A stretch of 32,094 nt of DNA from Lachnospiraceae bacterium (GTDB taxonomy: Bacteria > Bacillota > Clostridia > Lachnospirales > Lachnospiraceae): the NCBI GenBank assembly GCA_024403435.1, contig JAKSRV010000015.1, forward strand, positions 1 through 32,094, read 5' to 3'. How positions within the stretch are numbered: the first letter of the stretch is position 1; each line of letters starts with the position of its first letter. A program made the translations under genes and the position numbers. Shown one piece after another: positions 15,833-24,132 of this stretch. The notes under the pieces are model-generated. The model did not search any database. It saw only the letters and a list, made by a program, of their open reading frames with translations, and was not told the DNA's origin.

Positions 15833-17053
15833 TTATTTAATCGTCTCTCTATACCATGAAAGTGAATCAATATAAGCTCTGTACACCTTATCGGTATCAA
15901 ATTTTTTGATAGTCATCACTCTTGAAACTTCGCTCCAATCAGCAGTTTCATACGCCATCATAAAATCAAATACAGGTCCCAGCTGTCCCTCATGCTTTAC
16001 AAGCGCATCCTTAATTGCCTGTGACAACTGTAAAATATCCAGTGCATCCTCCATCGGCTTCTCCAACACAACATCTATAATAGAGAAAAGTCCCATCAAG
16101 AAAAGCTCATCGGATTTATCTTTCATACCAAATACATCGGAAAGATTCTCTGCAAATTTAGCTCTCAACAGTGAAAGTCTTGTAAGCTCATTTGGGCGAT
16201 CACCGCAAAGATTATGCATTACAACAGTATTAATCCATTTCTTCAACTCACGCTGGCCCAGCATTGCTGCCGCATGCTTAATAGTCTTAATTTCAGACAT
16301 TTTAACAATTCGGTTAACCATCTGAAGAAGCTGTACAGTAATCGCAGTATCATTTGAGATAACGCTCGCTGCGTCATTGAGTTCAAAATCAGAACTGTTG
16401 ACCAACTGCAACAGACGAAGCTTTGTTGCCTTCATCGGAGTAATCTCATGCTCGTCAACACCTGCAGGTATTCTGTAGAATTCACCCTCATAGAAATCAT
16501 ATCCGCCGCCGGACTTAATATTTTCAAACTCTTCCATCGTATCGATGTTACCGGCAATAAGCTTCACATCGGGGAAAAGTCTCTGGAAATAAATCATCGC
16601 CTTATCAATTGCAATCTTCTTGTTATTCAAGAAAATGAAATCGACAATTGCTATTATCGGAGAATATACCTGAAACTCAGGTACTGCCAATCTTCTGATT
16701 GCAAGTCTGAATCCGGCATTCTTCAGCTCTTTCAACCTGTCAATGTACATAGGAATTGGTGGAATGGTTCTGTCTATCAGGAGAATGATTCTGTCACGAT
16801 ATTCTGTACATACGCTTTCCAGTTCAGAAAAAATAGCTACATTTGATACAGGCACAAACACAGGCTTGTCATCGGAAAGAGTTCCGAGTCCGGTAGTCAT
16901 TACTGCCTCAAGGCCTTCCACGTAGGTTGAACCGTCATACATTCCGGTTGCGTAGCTAAAGGGATTGAGGAACTGATTCTCTCTCTGTGCAAAAACAGAA
17001 TAAGCTTTTACATTAATATTTTCATCGAAAAGTGGTATAAGTGCAAGCAGCAT
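15833..17053 (-). CDS. EAL-HDOD signalling protein, catalytically degenerate
   Basis: 406 residues in two parts. Residues 1 to about 195 look like an EAL domain, but the signature glutamate region reads YSVFAQRE instead of E-A-L-x-R, the later D-x-x-K-x-D region reads VDFIFLN, and the following conserved glutamate site reads LIAGNIDT, so cyclic-di-GMP hydrolysis is not expected. Residues from about 205 form an HDOD domain (ATKLRLLQLVNS, ISNDTAITVQLLQMVN, IKHAAAMLGQRELKKW). The layout is that of the YuxH/CdgJ family, thought to act through protein contacts. An AAAGGAG site fixes the start. It follows the LspA-like gene by 30 bases. Confidence 0.88.
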   Translation of the reverse strand: MLLALIPLFDENINVKAYSVFAQRENQFLNPFSYATGMYDGSTYVEGLEAVMTTGLGTLSDDKPVFVPVSNVAIFSELESVCTEYRDRIILLIDRTIPPIPMYIDRLKELKNAGFRLAIRRLAVPEFQVYSPIIAIVDFIFLNNKKIAIDKAMIYFQRLFPDVKLIAGNIDTMEEFENIKSGGGYDFYEGEFYRIPAGVDEHEITPMKATKLRLLQLVNSSDFELNDAASVISNDTAITVQLLQMVNRIVKMSEIKTIKHAAAMLGQRELKKWINTVVMHNLCGDRPNELTRLSLLRAKFAENLSDVFGMKDKSDELFLMGLFSIIDVVLEKPMEDALDILQLSQAIKDALVKHEGQLGPVFDFMMAYETADWSEVSRVMTIKKFDTDKVYRAYIDSLSWYRETIK

Positions 17054-17083
17054 ATATGCTCCTTTCTCACAATCTGATATCTA

Positions 17084-17584
17084 CTACTTTTTCTTAGAAA
17101 TCAGGCTTGAAATAACAACAATGATTGATCCGAAGAAAATGAACACATCGGAAAGGTTAAATACAACCTTACGAATCTTTGCAGGCTTAACATCAAGGCT
17201 TGCATAATCCATTACATATCCCTTTTTTACTCTCTCGTAGGTGTTACTCATAGCACCACCGAGTAAAAATGTATATCCAAGTTTTTCAAAGAAAGTACCT
17301 TTTCCGATTACGGAAGAATACAACGCACCAAACACTCCGCCGCAGGCAATTGCAGATGCCATCTTAACCTTATCGGGATACTTCTCACCGAGGTTTAAGA
17401 ATGCACCTTTATTATGGTATCTGTGAAAAATCAAATGATATTTTTTCACAGGCACTATTGCTTCCTCGCCCTCCTTGGGGAGTTCCTTATCCATCTTATT
17501 TTTAATATATAAATCGGTACCTGCAATCAGGGCCGCACCGGCAAACGGTAACAATCTTTTTACAGCTTCTTTGGTAGCTCCCAT
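17084..17584 (-). CDS. Signal peptidase II-like membrane protein, catalytic Asp replaced by Glu
   Basis: 166 residues from the ATG at 17584, chosen for the GAGGAG site at 17597-17592 (an in-frame ATG at 17620 has none). It has hydrophobic segments near 11-23, 76-93, 101-112 and 144-163. LspA motifs are recognisable: D24xxxK28 (GTDLYIK), NKGAFLNLG (58-66), GGAMSNTYER (109-118), GYVMDY (122-127) and FNLSD (142-146). In true LspA the catalytic pair lies in N-x-x-D-R and F-N-x-x-D; here the first is Glu117 (codon GAG) and the second is Asp146. It may be a divergent lipoprotein signal peptidase or an inactive paralogue. It heads the four-gene operon. Confidence 0.8.
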   Translation of the reverse strand: MGATKEAVKRLLPFAGAALIAGTDLYIKNKMDKELPKEGEEAIVPVKKYHLIFHRYHNKGAFLNLGEKYPDKVKMASAIACGGVFGALYSSVIGKGTFFEKLGYTFLLGGAMSNTYERVKKGYVMDYASLDVKPAKIRKVVFNLSDVFIFFGSIIVVISSLISKKK

Positions 17585-17640
17585 ATGATATCTCCTCATA
17601 TAACAACATATAAAATACATATAAGTTATTTAATTAGTAT

Positions 17641-17669
17641 ATTTTACCATTTTTCACGCAATAAAACAA
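17641..17669 (-). promoter_or_regulatory. Predicted promoter for the LspA-like/EAL-HDOD/SCP2/AEC operon
   Basis: TAAAAT at 17646-17641 on the minus strand is preceded by TGG, forming an extended -10, and lies 17 bases from a weak -35, TTGTTT (17669-17664). The predicted start near 17634 gives a leader of about 50 nt. Confidence 0.55.
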
Positions 17670-17699
17670 AACTAATTTTATTTTTTATCAACCGACAAA

Positions 17700-20084
17700 T
17701 CATACATTTGGAACTCTCGACGAACTACATGTAAAATAGATCACCTGATATTCCTCACTGATACTGTCAATCAATTTTTTTGCCCCCTGCATACGTGTAT
17801 CATCAAGGTTCACAAACGGGTCATCCATTATCAGATATGGCTTCTCGTTTTTATACATTGCATCCGTAAGAGAAAGTCTGAAAGCTATACCTGCCAAGTC
17901 TCTCAATCCTCTGCTGAATGCCTCGGGCTTACGTATTTTACCCTCCGAATATATATTCAGATTTGTATTCGCATCAAAACTATAGTTTGCCGAATCATTT
18001 CCGTCAAGTAGCTCAAAATACTTCCTAAAACTGTTGGTAATAGGTTCACTGTATCGCTTGACAAAAGAGGTCTTGGCTTCATTCAGAAAACCTCTCGTAA
18101 GTTCAAGCAATTCTGCTCTTTTATTCATTTCCTGAAGCTCCGCTTCCTTGGCTGCAAGAGATACTTCCAAATCATTCAAAGAATCTATTTTTTCTTCCAA
18201 TGCTTCTATACGATTGCGATATGAATTACAATTATCGGCTGCCTTTTCAGCATTTACTTTCATTTCTGCGAGCAATGCCTCCGAAGTATTATCAGTCTTC
18301 TCATTGCTTGGCTCATAAGCAGTTTTAACTGCCAGGAAATTGGGTGCCTGCTCCATGTCCGCGATCCTAGCCGACAACATTCTAAGCTTATCCTGTTTTT
18401 CAATATATGCTCTGTAGCATCCAATTTGTGCCTTTAATGAATACAGTTTTGCTATATAATCTTCACCGGACAAAATACCGGTGTACGGCATAAAAAATCG
18501 ATCCAGCTCATCACAAAGTTCTACAATGCGTATACTGTTGCCATTAAGGTCATATTCGCTCCTTCTCTGCTGCAGTTTTCTGAAATAATCATAATCATCT
18601 CTCATCCTGCATATACGACGTCCGGTATCATATTTGTCGTACGTGATGCCGTAATCCGATAATATTCCTGTAAGTCTGTTCTTCAGTGAAGTTCTCTCAT
18701 GCTTTATGTTCTTAAGTTCTTCATTATAGGAAACATATTCATCATATCTGTATTTAGTATTCTTGCAGGCATTAATTTTAACTGCAGTCACAATAACAGA
18801 AATAACAAGTATTAATATTCCCACAGCGCATATAGCTATAGCCATCATGTTGGACAAAATATTATTGGAATAAACATACCATCCCACTACAGCAACCGTG
18901 ATTCCAACCACAGCCATAATAATGCCAACCGCAATGTTCGCGCTTTGAGACTTAACTTCCTCCACTTTACCCATAGATGATATTCTGTCTTCGATTCTTA
19001 CAATATTTCTGCTGTTTTCCTCCAATTCATCCAACAAGTATAGTGCCTCATCAAGTTCATTGTGAGGATTATTTTTTCCTTCAAATATTGAAGACAGATT
19101 GTTAAAATCACTCAACTCACTGTAGCTGAACTCTTCCCCTTTCTTCCGTTCCCTAAGCGTAGTCAATTCGTTTATAGAATTATTTATCTCATCAAGCTTA
19201 TCATCATTAGGAATCCCTTTCGAAAAAGCATTTTCCAAAGAAATGATACTGACATTTGAAGCTTTAAGTTCATTCTCAAGAGTATATCTGTCCTTAATCA
19301 ACTTCTCATACTGGTCCTTCACCACATAATAGCTCTTATTTAGTTCATCCTTTTGCCTTCTTGTTTCAATATCATCGATATTACCGTTCAGCTCATCCAA
19401 TCGATGCTTTTCATTTTCAAGCATATTAAGCTTCGCACGATATTCGTCCTCAAGAATATCTCTCGTTCTGAGATCGGCTTTCATCTCATAGATTTCTGTC
19501 TTAAGCCTATGTCTCGAGCCCGTCTTTCTTGTATCACTCATCTCATTCAAGAGCTTATGGAATCCTTCATCGACCTTTTCGAAATTATTGATATCATCCG
19601 TACTTTCAGTCAAGTTACCAAGCTTCGCATTAATACCGTCAGTCGATTTCGTCTCACAATCATTCTGAGAAAACATAACACTTCGCTTGAACGATTCACT
19701 GTCTATGCCGAAAATCTGCTCACCGATATTTTTGCCGTAATCCTCATTTACAAGCATTGTTTCGGCATCTCTCAGTTCAAAGAAATCATCGCTGTCCTTT
19801 TTCCCAAACATTCTTGTAATCAGATACTTTTTGTCTGCCACCTGAAGTGTCACAGAACCGCCGTAGTTTCCTCCCTGCCAGGGTAAATACCTGGAACGTT
19901 CTCTGGACAACTCCCCTTTTTTCGTCTCATTGTCAAAACCATACAGCATCACCTTTAAAAAGGTGGACAATGTACTCTTTCCATACCCATTTTCTTCATT
20001 TATAACATTGGTTCCGGGATTGAAATCAATGTCCAGATCACTGAGTTTTCCAAAATTTTCTATATGACAACCAATCAGTCTCAT
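17700..20084 (-). CDS. YhaN/SbcC-like ATPase with internal membrane helices
   Basis: 794 residues with split ABC-ATPase halves: Walker A NGYGKST (32-38), Q-loop FSQND (138-142), signature-like FSRGLRDL (723-730) and Walker B LIMDDPFVNLDD (751-762). Between them are coiled coils at roughly 170-375 and 440-670. Two strongly hydrophobic stretches interrupt these at about 383-405 and 412-436, suggesting a hairpin in the membrane. The end reads IYFTCSSSR, where relatives of SbcC/RecN usually have a histidine after the strand. It overlaps the nuclease gene as TAATG. By analogy it opens or senses DNA ends for the partner nuclease; that role is inferred. Confidence 0.87.
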   Translation of the reverse strand: MRLIGCHIENFGKLSDLDIDFNPGTNVINEENGYGKSTLSTFLKVMLYGFDNETKKGELSRERSRYLPWQGGNYGGSVTLQVADKKYLITRMFGKKDSDDFFELRDAETMLVNEDYGKNIGEQIFGIDSESFKRSVMFSQNDCETKSTDGINAKLGNLTESTDDINNFEKVDEGFHKLLNEMSDTRKTGSRHRLKTEIYEMKADLRTRDILEDEYRAKLNMLENEKHRLDELNGNIDDIETRRQKDELNKSYYVVKDQYEKLIKDRYTLENELKASNVSIISLENAFSKGIPNDDKLDEINNSINELTTLRERKKGEEFSYSELSDFNNLSSIFEGKNNPHNELDEALYLLDELEENSRNIVRIEDRISSMGKVEEVKSQSANIAVGIIMAVVGITVAVVGWYVYSNNILSNMMAIAICAVGILILVISVIVTAVKINACKNTKYRYDEYVSYNEELKNIKHERTSLKNRLTGILSDYGITYDKYDTGRRICRMRDDYDYFRKLQQRRSEYDLNGNSIRIVELCDELDRFFMPYTGILSGEDYIAKLYSLKAQIGCYRAYIEKQDKLRMLSARIADMEQAPNFLAVKTAYEPSNEKTDNTSEALLAEMKVNAEKAADNCNSYRNRIEALEEKIDSLNDLEVSLAAKEAELQEMNKRAELLELTRGFLNEAKTSFVKRYSEPITNSFRKYFELLDGNDSANYSFDANTNLNIYSEGKIRKPEAFSRGLRDLAGIAFRLSLTDAMYKNEKPYLIMDDPFVNLDDTRMQGAKKLIDSISEEYQVIYFTCSSSRVPNV

Positions 20085-21178
20085 TATCCGATTTCCTCCC
20101 CTCTCAATGCCTTAATTCCCAAACGTATAATAGCAGCCTTATCTTCCTCAGAAAGTGACAAGTCTGCTTTTACAAGTCGCACGAACTCACCCTTAAGTGA
20201 CTCATCCAATGCATAATCATCGTAATCAACCCTGTATTCGGAGCTGTCGTGAACTCTTGCAAGATAATAATTATTATCAAAGTACTGCTCAAGCATATGA
20301 TTATTCCTATCACAGCCGATATCCGTGCTTCCTACAAGTTCAAGTAAAAACATTTCATCACTTGATTTAACGTTATCCTCAACCAATCTGCGTGCAGCCT
20401 CAAAAATATCAGTCGAATCAGCGCAGTCACTTATATCCAGCTCCAGCTTATGAATAGCTCTAATCGGACTTGAAATCAATTTGATACTATGAGTTCTTGT
20501 TATTCTGTCAATATCCAACACCACAAAGCCGTGCTCACCGCATTCATCAAAGCCTCTTGCTTCAAGACATCCGGGATAACAATATGCACCTCTTTTATCC
20601 AATTCAGCATACTTATGCGAATGAATATGTCCCAATGCCAAATAATCTATTCCGCATCCGCGAAGACTGCGCAATGATATATCGGCATTCTCACCTGCTT
20701 CGCCATGGAGCATTACTATATTAAATGCATTCATATCAAGCGCCGGCACATGATTACAGAGTTCTTTATTCGTAGAAGCAGGCTCGATTCCGCACACGAC
20801 AATATCGCAGCCTGCTCCGTCACTCTTATCTGCGATGCACAGCCTGCTCCAGTCTTCATTAAACATAATCAAATTATCCGGTATACTTTCATCATCATAC
20901 AGTTCTCCGCAATCATGATTACCTCTCAAATAGTAAAAGTTAATATCACGATATGTCGCAATCAAACCTGTAACTGTATTAACAGCTGTTGCCGAGGGCT
21001 TCTTTCTGTCAAACAAATCTCCGGATATCAGAATTGTATTTATATAATTCGCATGTGCATACTCTACCATATGCCTGAAAGCCAAAAGCAGTTCTTCTCT
21101 TCGCTTGGCTGCAATCTCCTTGGGAAGCGATGCCATTGGTGAATCTAAATGTATGTCTGCACAATGTATTATCTTCAT
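20084..21178 (-). CDS. YhaO/SbcD-like metallophosphoesterase, DNA-repair exonuclease family
   Basis: 364 residues from the ATG at 21178, preceded by GGAGG (21189-21185). All metal-binding motifs of Mre11/SbcD-type nucleases are present: D8xH10 (CADIHLDSP), G53DLFD57, G86NHD89, H158 in MLHGE and G183HIH186. The C-terminal third resembles the variable capping region. The stop overlaps the start of the SbcC-like ATPase gene, so the two proteins form a pair like Bacillus YhaO-YhaN or SbcD-SbcC. Exact substrates are unknown. The gene is the first of its transcript, running opposite to the tRNA-malQ unit. Confidence 0.93.
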   Translation of the reverse strand: MKIIHCADIHLDSPMASLPKEIAAKRREELLLAFRHMVEYAHANYINTILISGDLFDRKKPSATAVNTVTGLIATYRDINFYYLRGNHDCGELYDDESIPDNLIMFNEDWSRLCIADKSDGAGCDIVVCGIEPASTNKELCNHVPALDMNAFNIVMLHGEAGENADISLRSLRGCGIDYLALGHIHSHKYAELDKRGAYCYPGCLEARGFDECGEHGFVVLDIDRITRTHSIKLISSPIRAIHKLELDISDCADSTDIFEAARRLVEDNVKSSDEMFLLELVGSTDIGCDRNNHMLEQYFDNNYYLARVHDSSEYRVDYDDYALDESLKGEFVRLVKADLSLSEEDKAAIIRLGIKALRGEEIG

Positions 21179-21422
21179 GCTCTTCCTCCGTATAAAACAC
21201 ACTTATTAAAACTCAGTACTGTATTTCATGTCCGTTCTACGATTAATCTCGATTTATATAGGTTTAAATATTTAATCATTAAATTTTCAGGCTAAATTTT
21301 CAATCTATCGTCCTTTATAACTCCATTATAATACTTTTGAGGGGATTTAATTGACCTAAATGCGTCTAAAACAGTAAAATATGGCACTAAAATAAAAGAA
21401 AAATATTTTTTCAAAAAACTTG
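21179..21422. other. AT-rich divergent intergenic region
   Basis: This holds the leader and start signals of the nuclease gene on the minus strand and the approach to the tRNA promoter on the plus strand. A perfect TATAAT at 21330-21325 (minus) could serve the nuclease gene but lacks a good -35, and would give a leader of about 140 nt. On the plus strand TTGACC (21351-21356) and TAAAAT (21375-21380), 18 bases apart, form a possible second promoter upstream of the tRNA one. I see no gene. Confidence 0.4.
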
Positions 21423-21451
21423 TTGACAGCATTTGTTTTATTTGTTAATAT
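21423..21451 (+). promoter_or_regulatory. Promoter of the tRNA-Thr/malQ unit
   Basis: A perfect TTGACA (21423-21428) and TAATAT (21446-21451) are 17 bases apart. Initiation near 21458 gives a tRNA leader of about 23 nt that can fold as TTGCTG-ATTTA-CAGCAA (21460-21476). Confidence 0.85.
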
Positions 21452-21480
21452 ACACAAGGTTGCTGATTTACAGCAAGTAA

Positions 21481-21553
21481 GCTGATGTGGCTCAGTCGGT
21501 AGAGCGTCGCCTTGGTAAGGCGGAGGTCACGGGTCCGATTCCCGTCATCAGCT
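21481..21553 (+). tRNA. tRNA-Thr, anticodon GGT
   Basis: The 73-nt sequence folds as a full cloverleaf: acceptor GCTGATG / CATCAGC, D stem GCTC / GAGC, anticodon stem TCGCC / GGCGG with loop TTGGTAA (anticodon GGT), T arm ACGGG-TCCGATT-CCCGT and discriminator T. The 3' CCA is not encoded. Only 39 bases separate it from malQ and no terminator hairpin lies between, so the tRNA is probably cut from a transcript that continues into malQ. Confidence 0.96.
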
Positions 21554-21592
21554 TTATTTTTTTGTTTAAAATTCAAAAAAGAGGTATTTTCT

Positions 21593-23113
21593 ATGCGTGA
21601 AAGTGGTATTTTGTGTCCCATCTTTTCTTTAGCATCTCGTTTCGGTATCGGCTGTTTATCCAAAGAGGCATACTCTTTTGTCGATTTCCTCTATGAATCA
21701 GGCCAGGGATACTGGCAAATTCTTCCCGTAGGCCCCACCGGTTACGGCAATTCCCCTTATCAGCCCTTCTCTGCTTTTGCGGGCAACCCTTATTTTATAT
21801 CGCCCGAAGCACTCATCGAAGAAGGTCTTCTCACCTGGGATGAATGTAACAATATGTTTTGGGGAAGCGATGAAGAAAAGGTCGACTACGGTGCTATGTA
21901 TGAGAACCGTCAAAATCTTCTGATATCAGCCTTCAACCGTTTCAAGGGCAATAACGGCCTTAGCAGTAAAGAGTATAAAGATTTCATCAAAAAGGAAAGC
22001 TTTTGGCTCGACGACTACTGTCTTTTCAGAGCTATCAAATTAAAAAACAACGGCGCAAGCTGGGAAACCTGGGACAAGCCTCTTAAACATCGTGATGCCA
22101 AGGCTCTCAAGGAAATAAGCACTGAGCTCGCAGACATGCTTGATCTCTTCCGTTTCCAGCAGTACAAATTCACAGAACAGTGGAATAAACTCAGAGAATA
22201 TGCCGCATCAAAGAATGTAAAGATAATCGGCGATATCCCCTTCTATGTATCAATGGACAGTGCTGATGTATGGGCTCATCCCGAAGCATTTCAGATGGAT
22301 AAGGATTTGGTGCCTAAGGTTGTAGCCGGATGCCCTCCCGATGCCTTCTCTTCTACCGGTCAGCTCTGGGGCAATCCTATTTATGATTGGAAAGCTCTTA
22401 AAAAGAATGATTACGAATGGTGGATTAAGCGTATCGAACGCAGCTACGATTTATACGATGTTATTCGTATCGATCATTTCCATGGCTTTACAGAGTACTA
22501 TGCAGTTCCCTACGGTGATGAAAATGCCGTAAACGGTACACAAAACAAAGGGCCTGCTATGGACTTTTTCAAAATTCTCAAGGAAAAGACCGGTGAGTTC
22601 GTCACTGAGAACGGTCCCAAGATTATTGCAGAGGACCTCGGAACCGTCACCAAGGAAAATCAGGCTCTCCTTGAAGAGACTCAGATTCCCGGTATGAAGA
22701 TTCTTCAGTATGCATTCACAAGTTGGGACAGCATTTATATGCCGTACAAGCATTACAGAAACTGCGTCGTTTATACAGGCACCCATGACAATATGCCCAC
22801 CCGTGCATGGCTCGATTGCATCAATGACGGTGAGCGCGATTACCTGAGACGTTATCTCAATTCAATGAACACCGATTACGGTGCTCTTGTGTGGGATATG
22901 ATCAGAGAATGCTATCGTTCGGTATCCGATTTGTGTGTAGTACCTATTCAGGACTACTTGGTAAAGAGTCACGAATCACGCATAAATGTACCCGGAGGCT
23001 CCGAAGGCAACTGGGAATGGAGACTCAAGCCCGGATTCCTTTCTCATGAGCTGGCATCAAGCATCAGAATGCTTACCGAAACCTACGGACGTATTCCTAA
23101 GGCTAAGCAGTAA
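21593..23113 (+). CDS. malQ: 4-alpha-glucanotransferase (amylomaltase)
   Basis: A GH77 enzyme that moves glucan chains between maltodextrins, releasing glucose and longer chains for phosphorylase. 506 residues from the ATG at 21593, chosen for GAGGT at 21581-21585; the frame stays open upstream through the tRNA gene, which is not coding. Family motifs: GPTGYGNSPYQPFSAFAGNP (48-66), GDIPFYVSMDSADVW (213-227), the nucleophile Asp294 in RIDHFHGF, the acid/base Glu347 in IIAEDLG and Asp399 in GTHDN. No other sugar genes lie nearby; the only visible partner is the tRNA-Thr just upstream. A terminator follows. Confidence 0.96.
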   Translation: MRESGILCPIFSLASRFGIGCLSKEAYSFVDFLYESGQGYWQILPVGPTGYGNSPYQPFSAFAGNPYFISPEALIEEGLLTWDECNNMFWGSDEEKVDYGAMYENRQNLLISAFNRFKGNNGLSSKEYKDFIKKESFWLDDYCLFRAIKLKNNGASWETWDKPLKHRDAKALKEISTELADMLDLFRFQQYKFTEQWNKLREYAASKNVKIIGDIPFYVSMDSADVWAHPEAFQMDKDLVPKVVAGCPPDAFSSTGQLWGNPIYDWKALKKNDYEWWIKRIERSYDLYDVIRIDHFHGFTEYYAVPYGDENAVNGTQNKGPAMDFFKILKEKTGEFVTENGPKIIAEDLGTVTKENQALLEETQIPGMKILQYAFTSWDSIYMPYKHYRNCVVYTGTHDNMPTRAWLDCINDGERDYLRRYLNSMNTDYGALVWDMIRECYRSVSDLCVVPIQDYLVKSHESRINVPGGSEGNWEWRLKPGFLSHELASSIRMLTETYGRIPKAKQ

Positions 23114-23178
23114 TAATTATACATTACAAGTATTATTGTTAATGAATTTCATTCGTAATAATACTCTATACAAAACAC

Positions 23179-23209
23179 AAGCCCATGCAGTTATTAACCG
23201 CATGGGCTT
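23179..23209. terminator. Terminator between convergent malQ and parA-like genes
   Basis: A perfect 10-bp stem AAGCCCATGC / GCATGGGCTT encloses an 11-base loop. The minus-strand side is followed by GTGTTTTG and the plus side by ATTCATAC. It sits between two genes that end towards each other and probably serves both, better for the minus strand. Confidence 0.75.
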
Positions 23210-23321
23210 ATTCATACTATGTTCTGTATATATCTGCAAAACTGAATAAATCAAAAACTGAAATTTTAATATAACTAAACAGTATAATCGCAATATTGAC
23301 GACTATATAAAACAATTATAC

Positions 23322-24074
23322 TTACTTTATCAACTCATCAACAAATGCGACATAGTCTACACAGGTATTGCACTTAGGTGCATAGTCGATAAGCAGCTTC
23401 TTCTGCTCCTGAGCTTCCTTGGTCTTGATACACTCTCTGATGGTAGTATCAAAAAGCTTGGTACCCATCTTCTCCGCATGTTCCTCAATAGCAATCTTGG
23501 TCTCTCTCTCAAGATTTGATCTTCCTGAATACTTAACCAAAAGGAGGCCTGCTATTTCAAGATTACGGTTCTGTCTTCTCTTAACAGCCATAATAGTCTC
23601 ATTAAGCTGGTCAATACCCTGCATAGCATATGAATCTGCAGTAACAGGTATAATAACCTTATCTGCGGCGATAAGACAATTGTAGAGAGTAATATTAAGT
23701 GAAGGTGCTGTATCGATTACTACATAATCGTATCCGTCGAGCATATCGATTGCATCCTTCAATCTGTAGAAACCTTCCACATCACCGTCAAGCATCTTTT
23801 CTGCCTTAGCAAGCAGCGGGTCAGATGCTACAATATCTCCGTTGGGCAAATGCTGAACGGCATCCTCCAAAGGAAGCTTGTCTGAGTCAATTATTACATC
23901 ATAAAGAGTGGCATGATCTGTAACCTGTGCCTCATAGGTACTTGTACTGTTTCCCTGAGGGTCGGCGTCAATCAAAAGCACCTTACCCTTTTTTCCAAGA
24001 ATTCCTGCAAGATTTGTTGCTGTAGTGGTCTTACCGATACCACCCTTCTGATTTGCTACTACATATACTACCAT
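23322..24074 (-). CDS. Orphan ParA/Soj-family ATPase
   Basis: 250 residues of a ParA/MinD-type P-loop ATPase. The deviant Walker A KGGIGKTT is at 10-17, with the signature lysine Lys10 that marks dimerising members. LLIDADPQGN follows at about 33-42, then YDYVVIDTAPSLN and the region VIIPVTADSYAMQGIDQL. There is no N-terminal DNA-binding domain. No parB, parS-like repeat, origin or replication gene is seen beside it, so a cargo other than the chromosome is possible. The C-terminus is unusual in its CNTCVDYVAFVDELIK end. It follows a DUF6465-like gene and a sigma factor gene. Confidence 0.93.
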   Translation of the reverse strand: MVVYVVANQKGGIGKTTTATNLAGILGKKGKVLLIDADPQGNSTSTYEAQVTDHATLYDVIIDSDKLPLEDAVQHLPNGDIVASDPLLAKAEKMLDGDVEGFYRLKDAIDMLDGYDYVVIDTAPSLNITLYNCLIAADKVIIPVTADSYAMQGIDQLNETIMAVKRRQNRNLEIAGLLLVKYSGRSNLERETKIAIEEHAEKMGTKLFDTTIRECIKTKEAQEQKKLLIDYAPKCNTCVDYVAFVDELIK

Positions 24075-24132
24075 TATTTATTCCTGCTATCTGTTAGCTT
24101 ATCCTTTCATTATTGGGTAATACTTTTGCTGA

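Noticed and set aside
19353-19886. A 177-codon plus-strand frame opposite the SbcC-like ATPase gene.
   Set aside because: It mirrors the coding constraint of the real gene, with no family motif or start signal.
21445-21663. A 72-codon minus-strand frame across the tRNA gene, including DDGNRTRDLRLTKATLYRL.
   Set aside because: This is the familiar false protein from reading a tRNA antisense; the tRNA cloverleaf and malQ explain the DNA.
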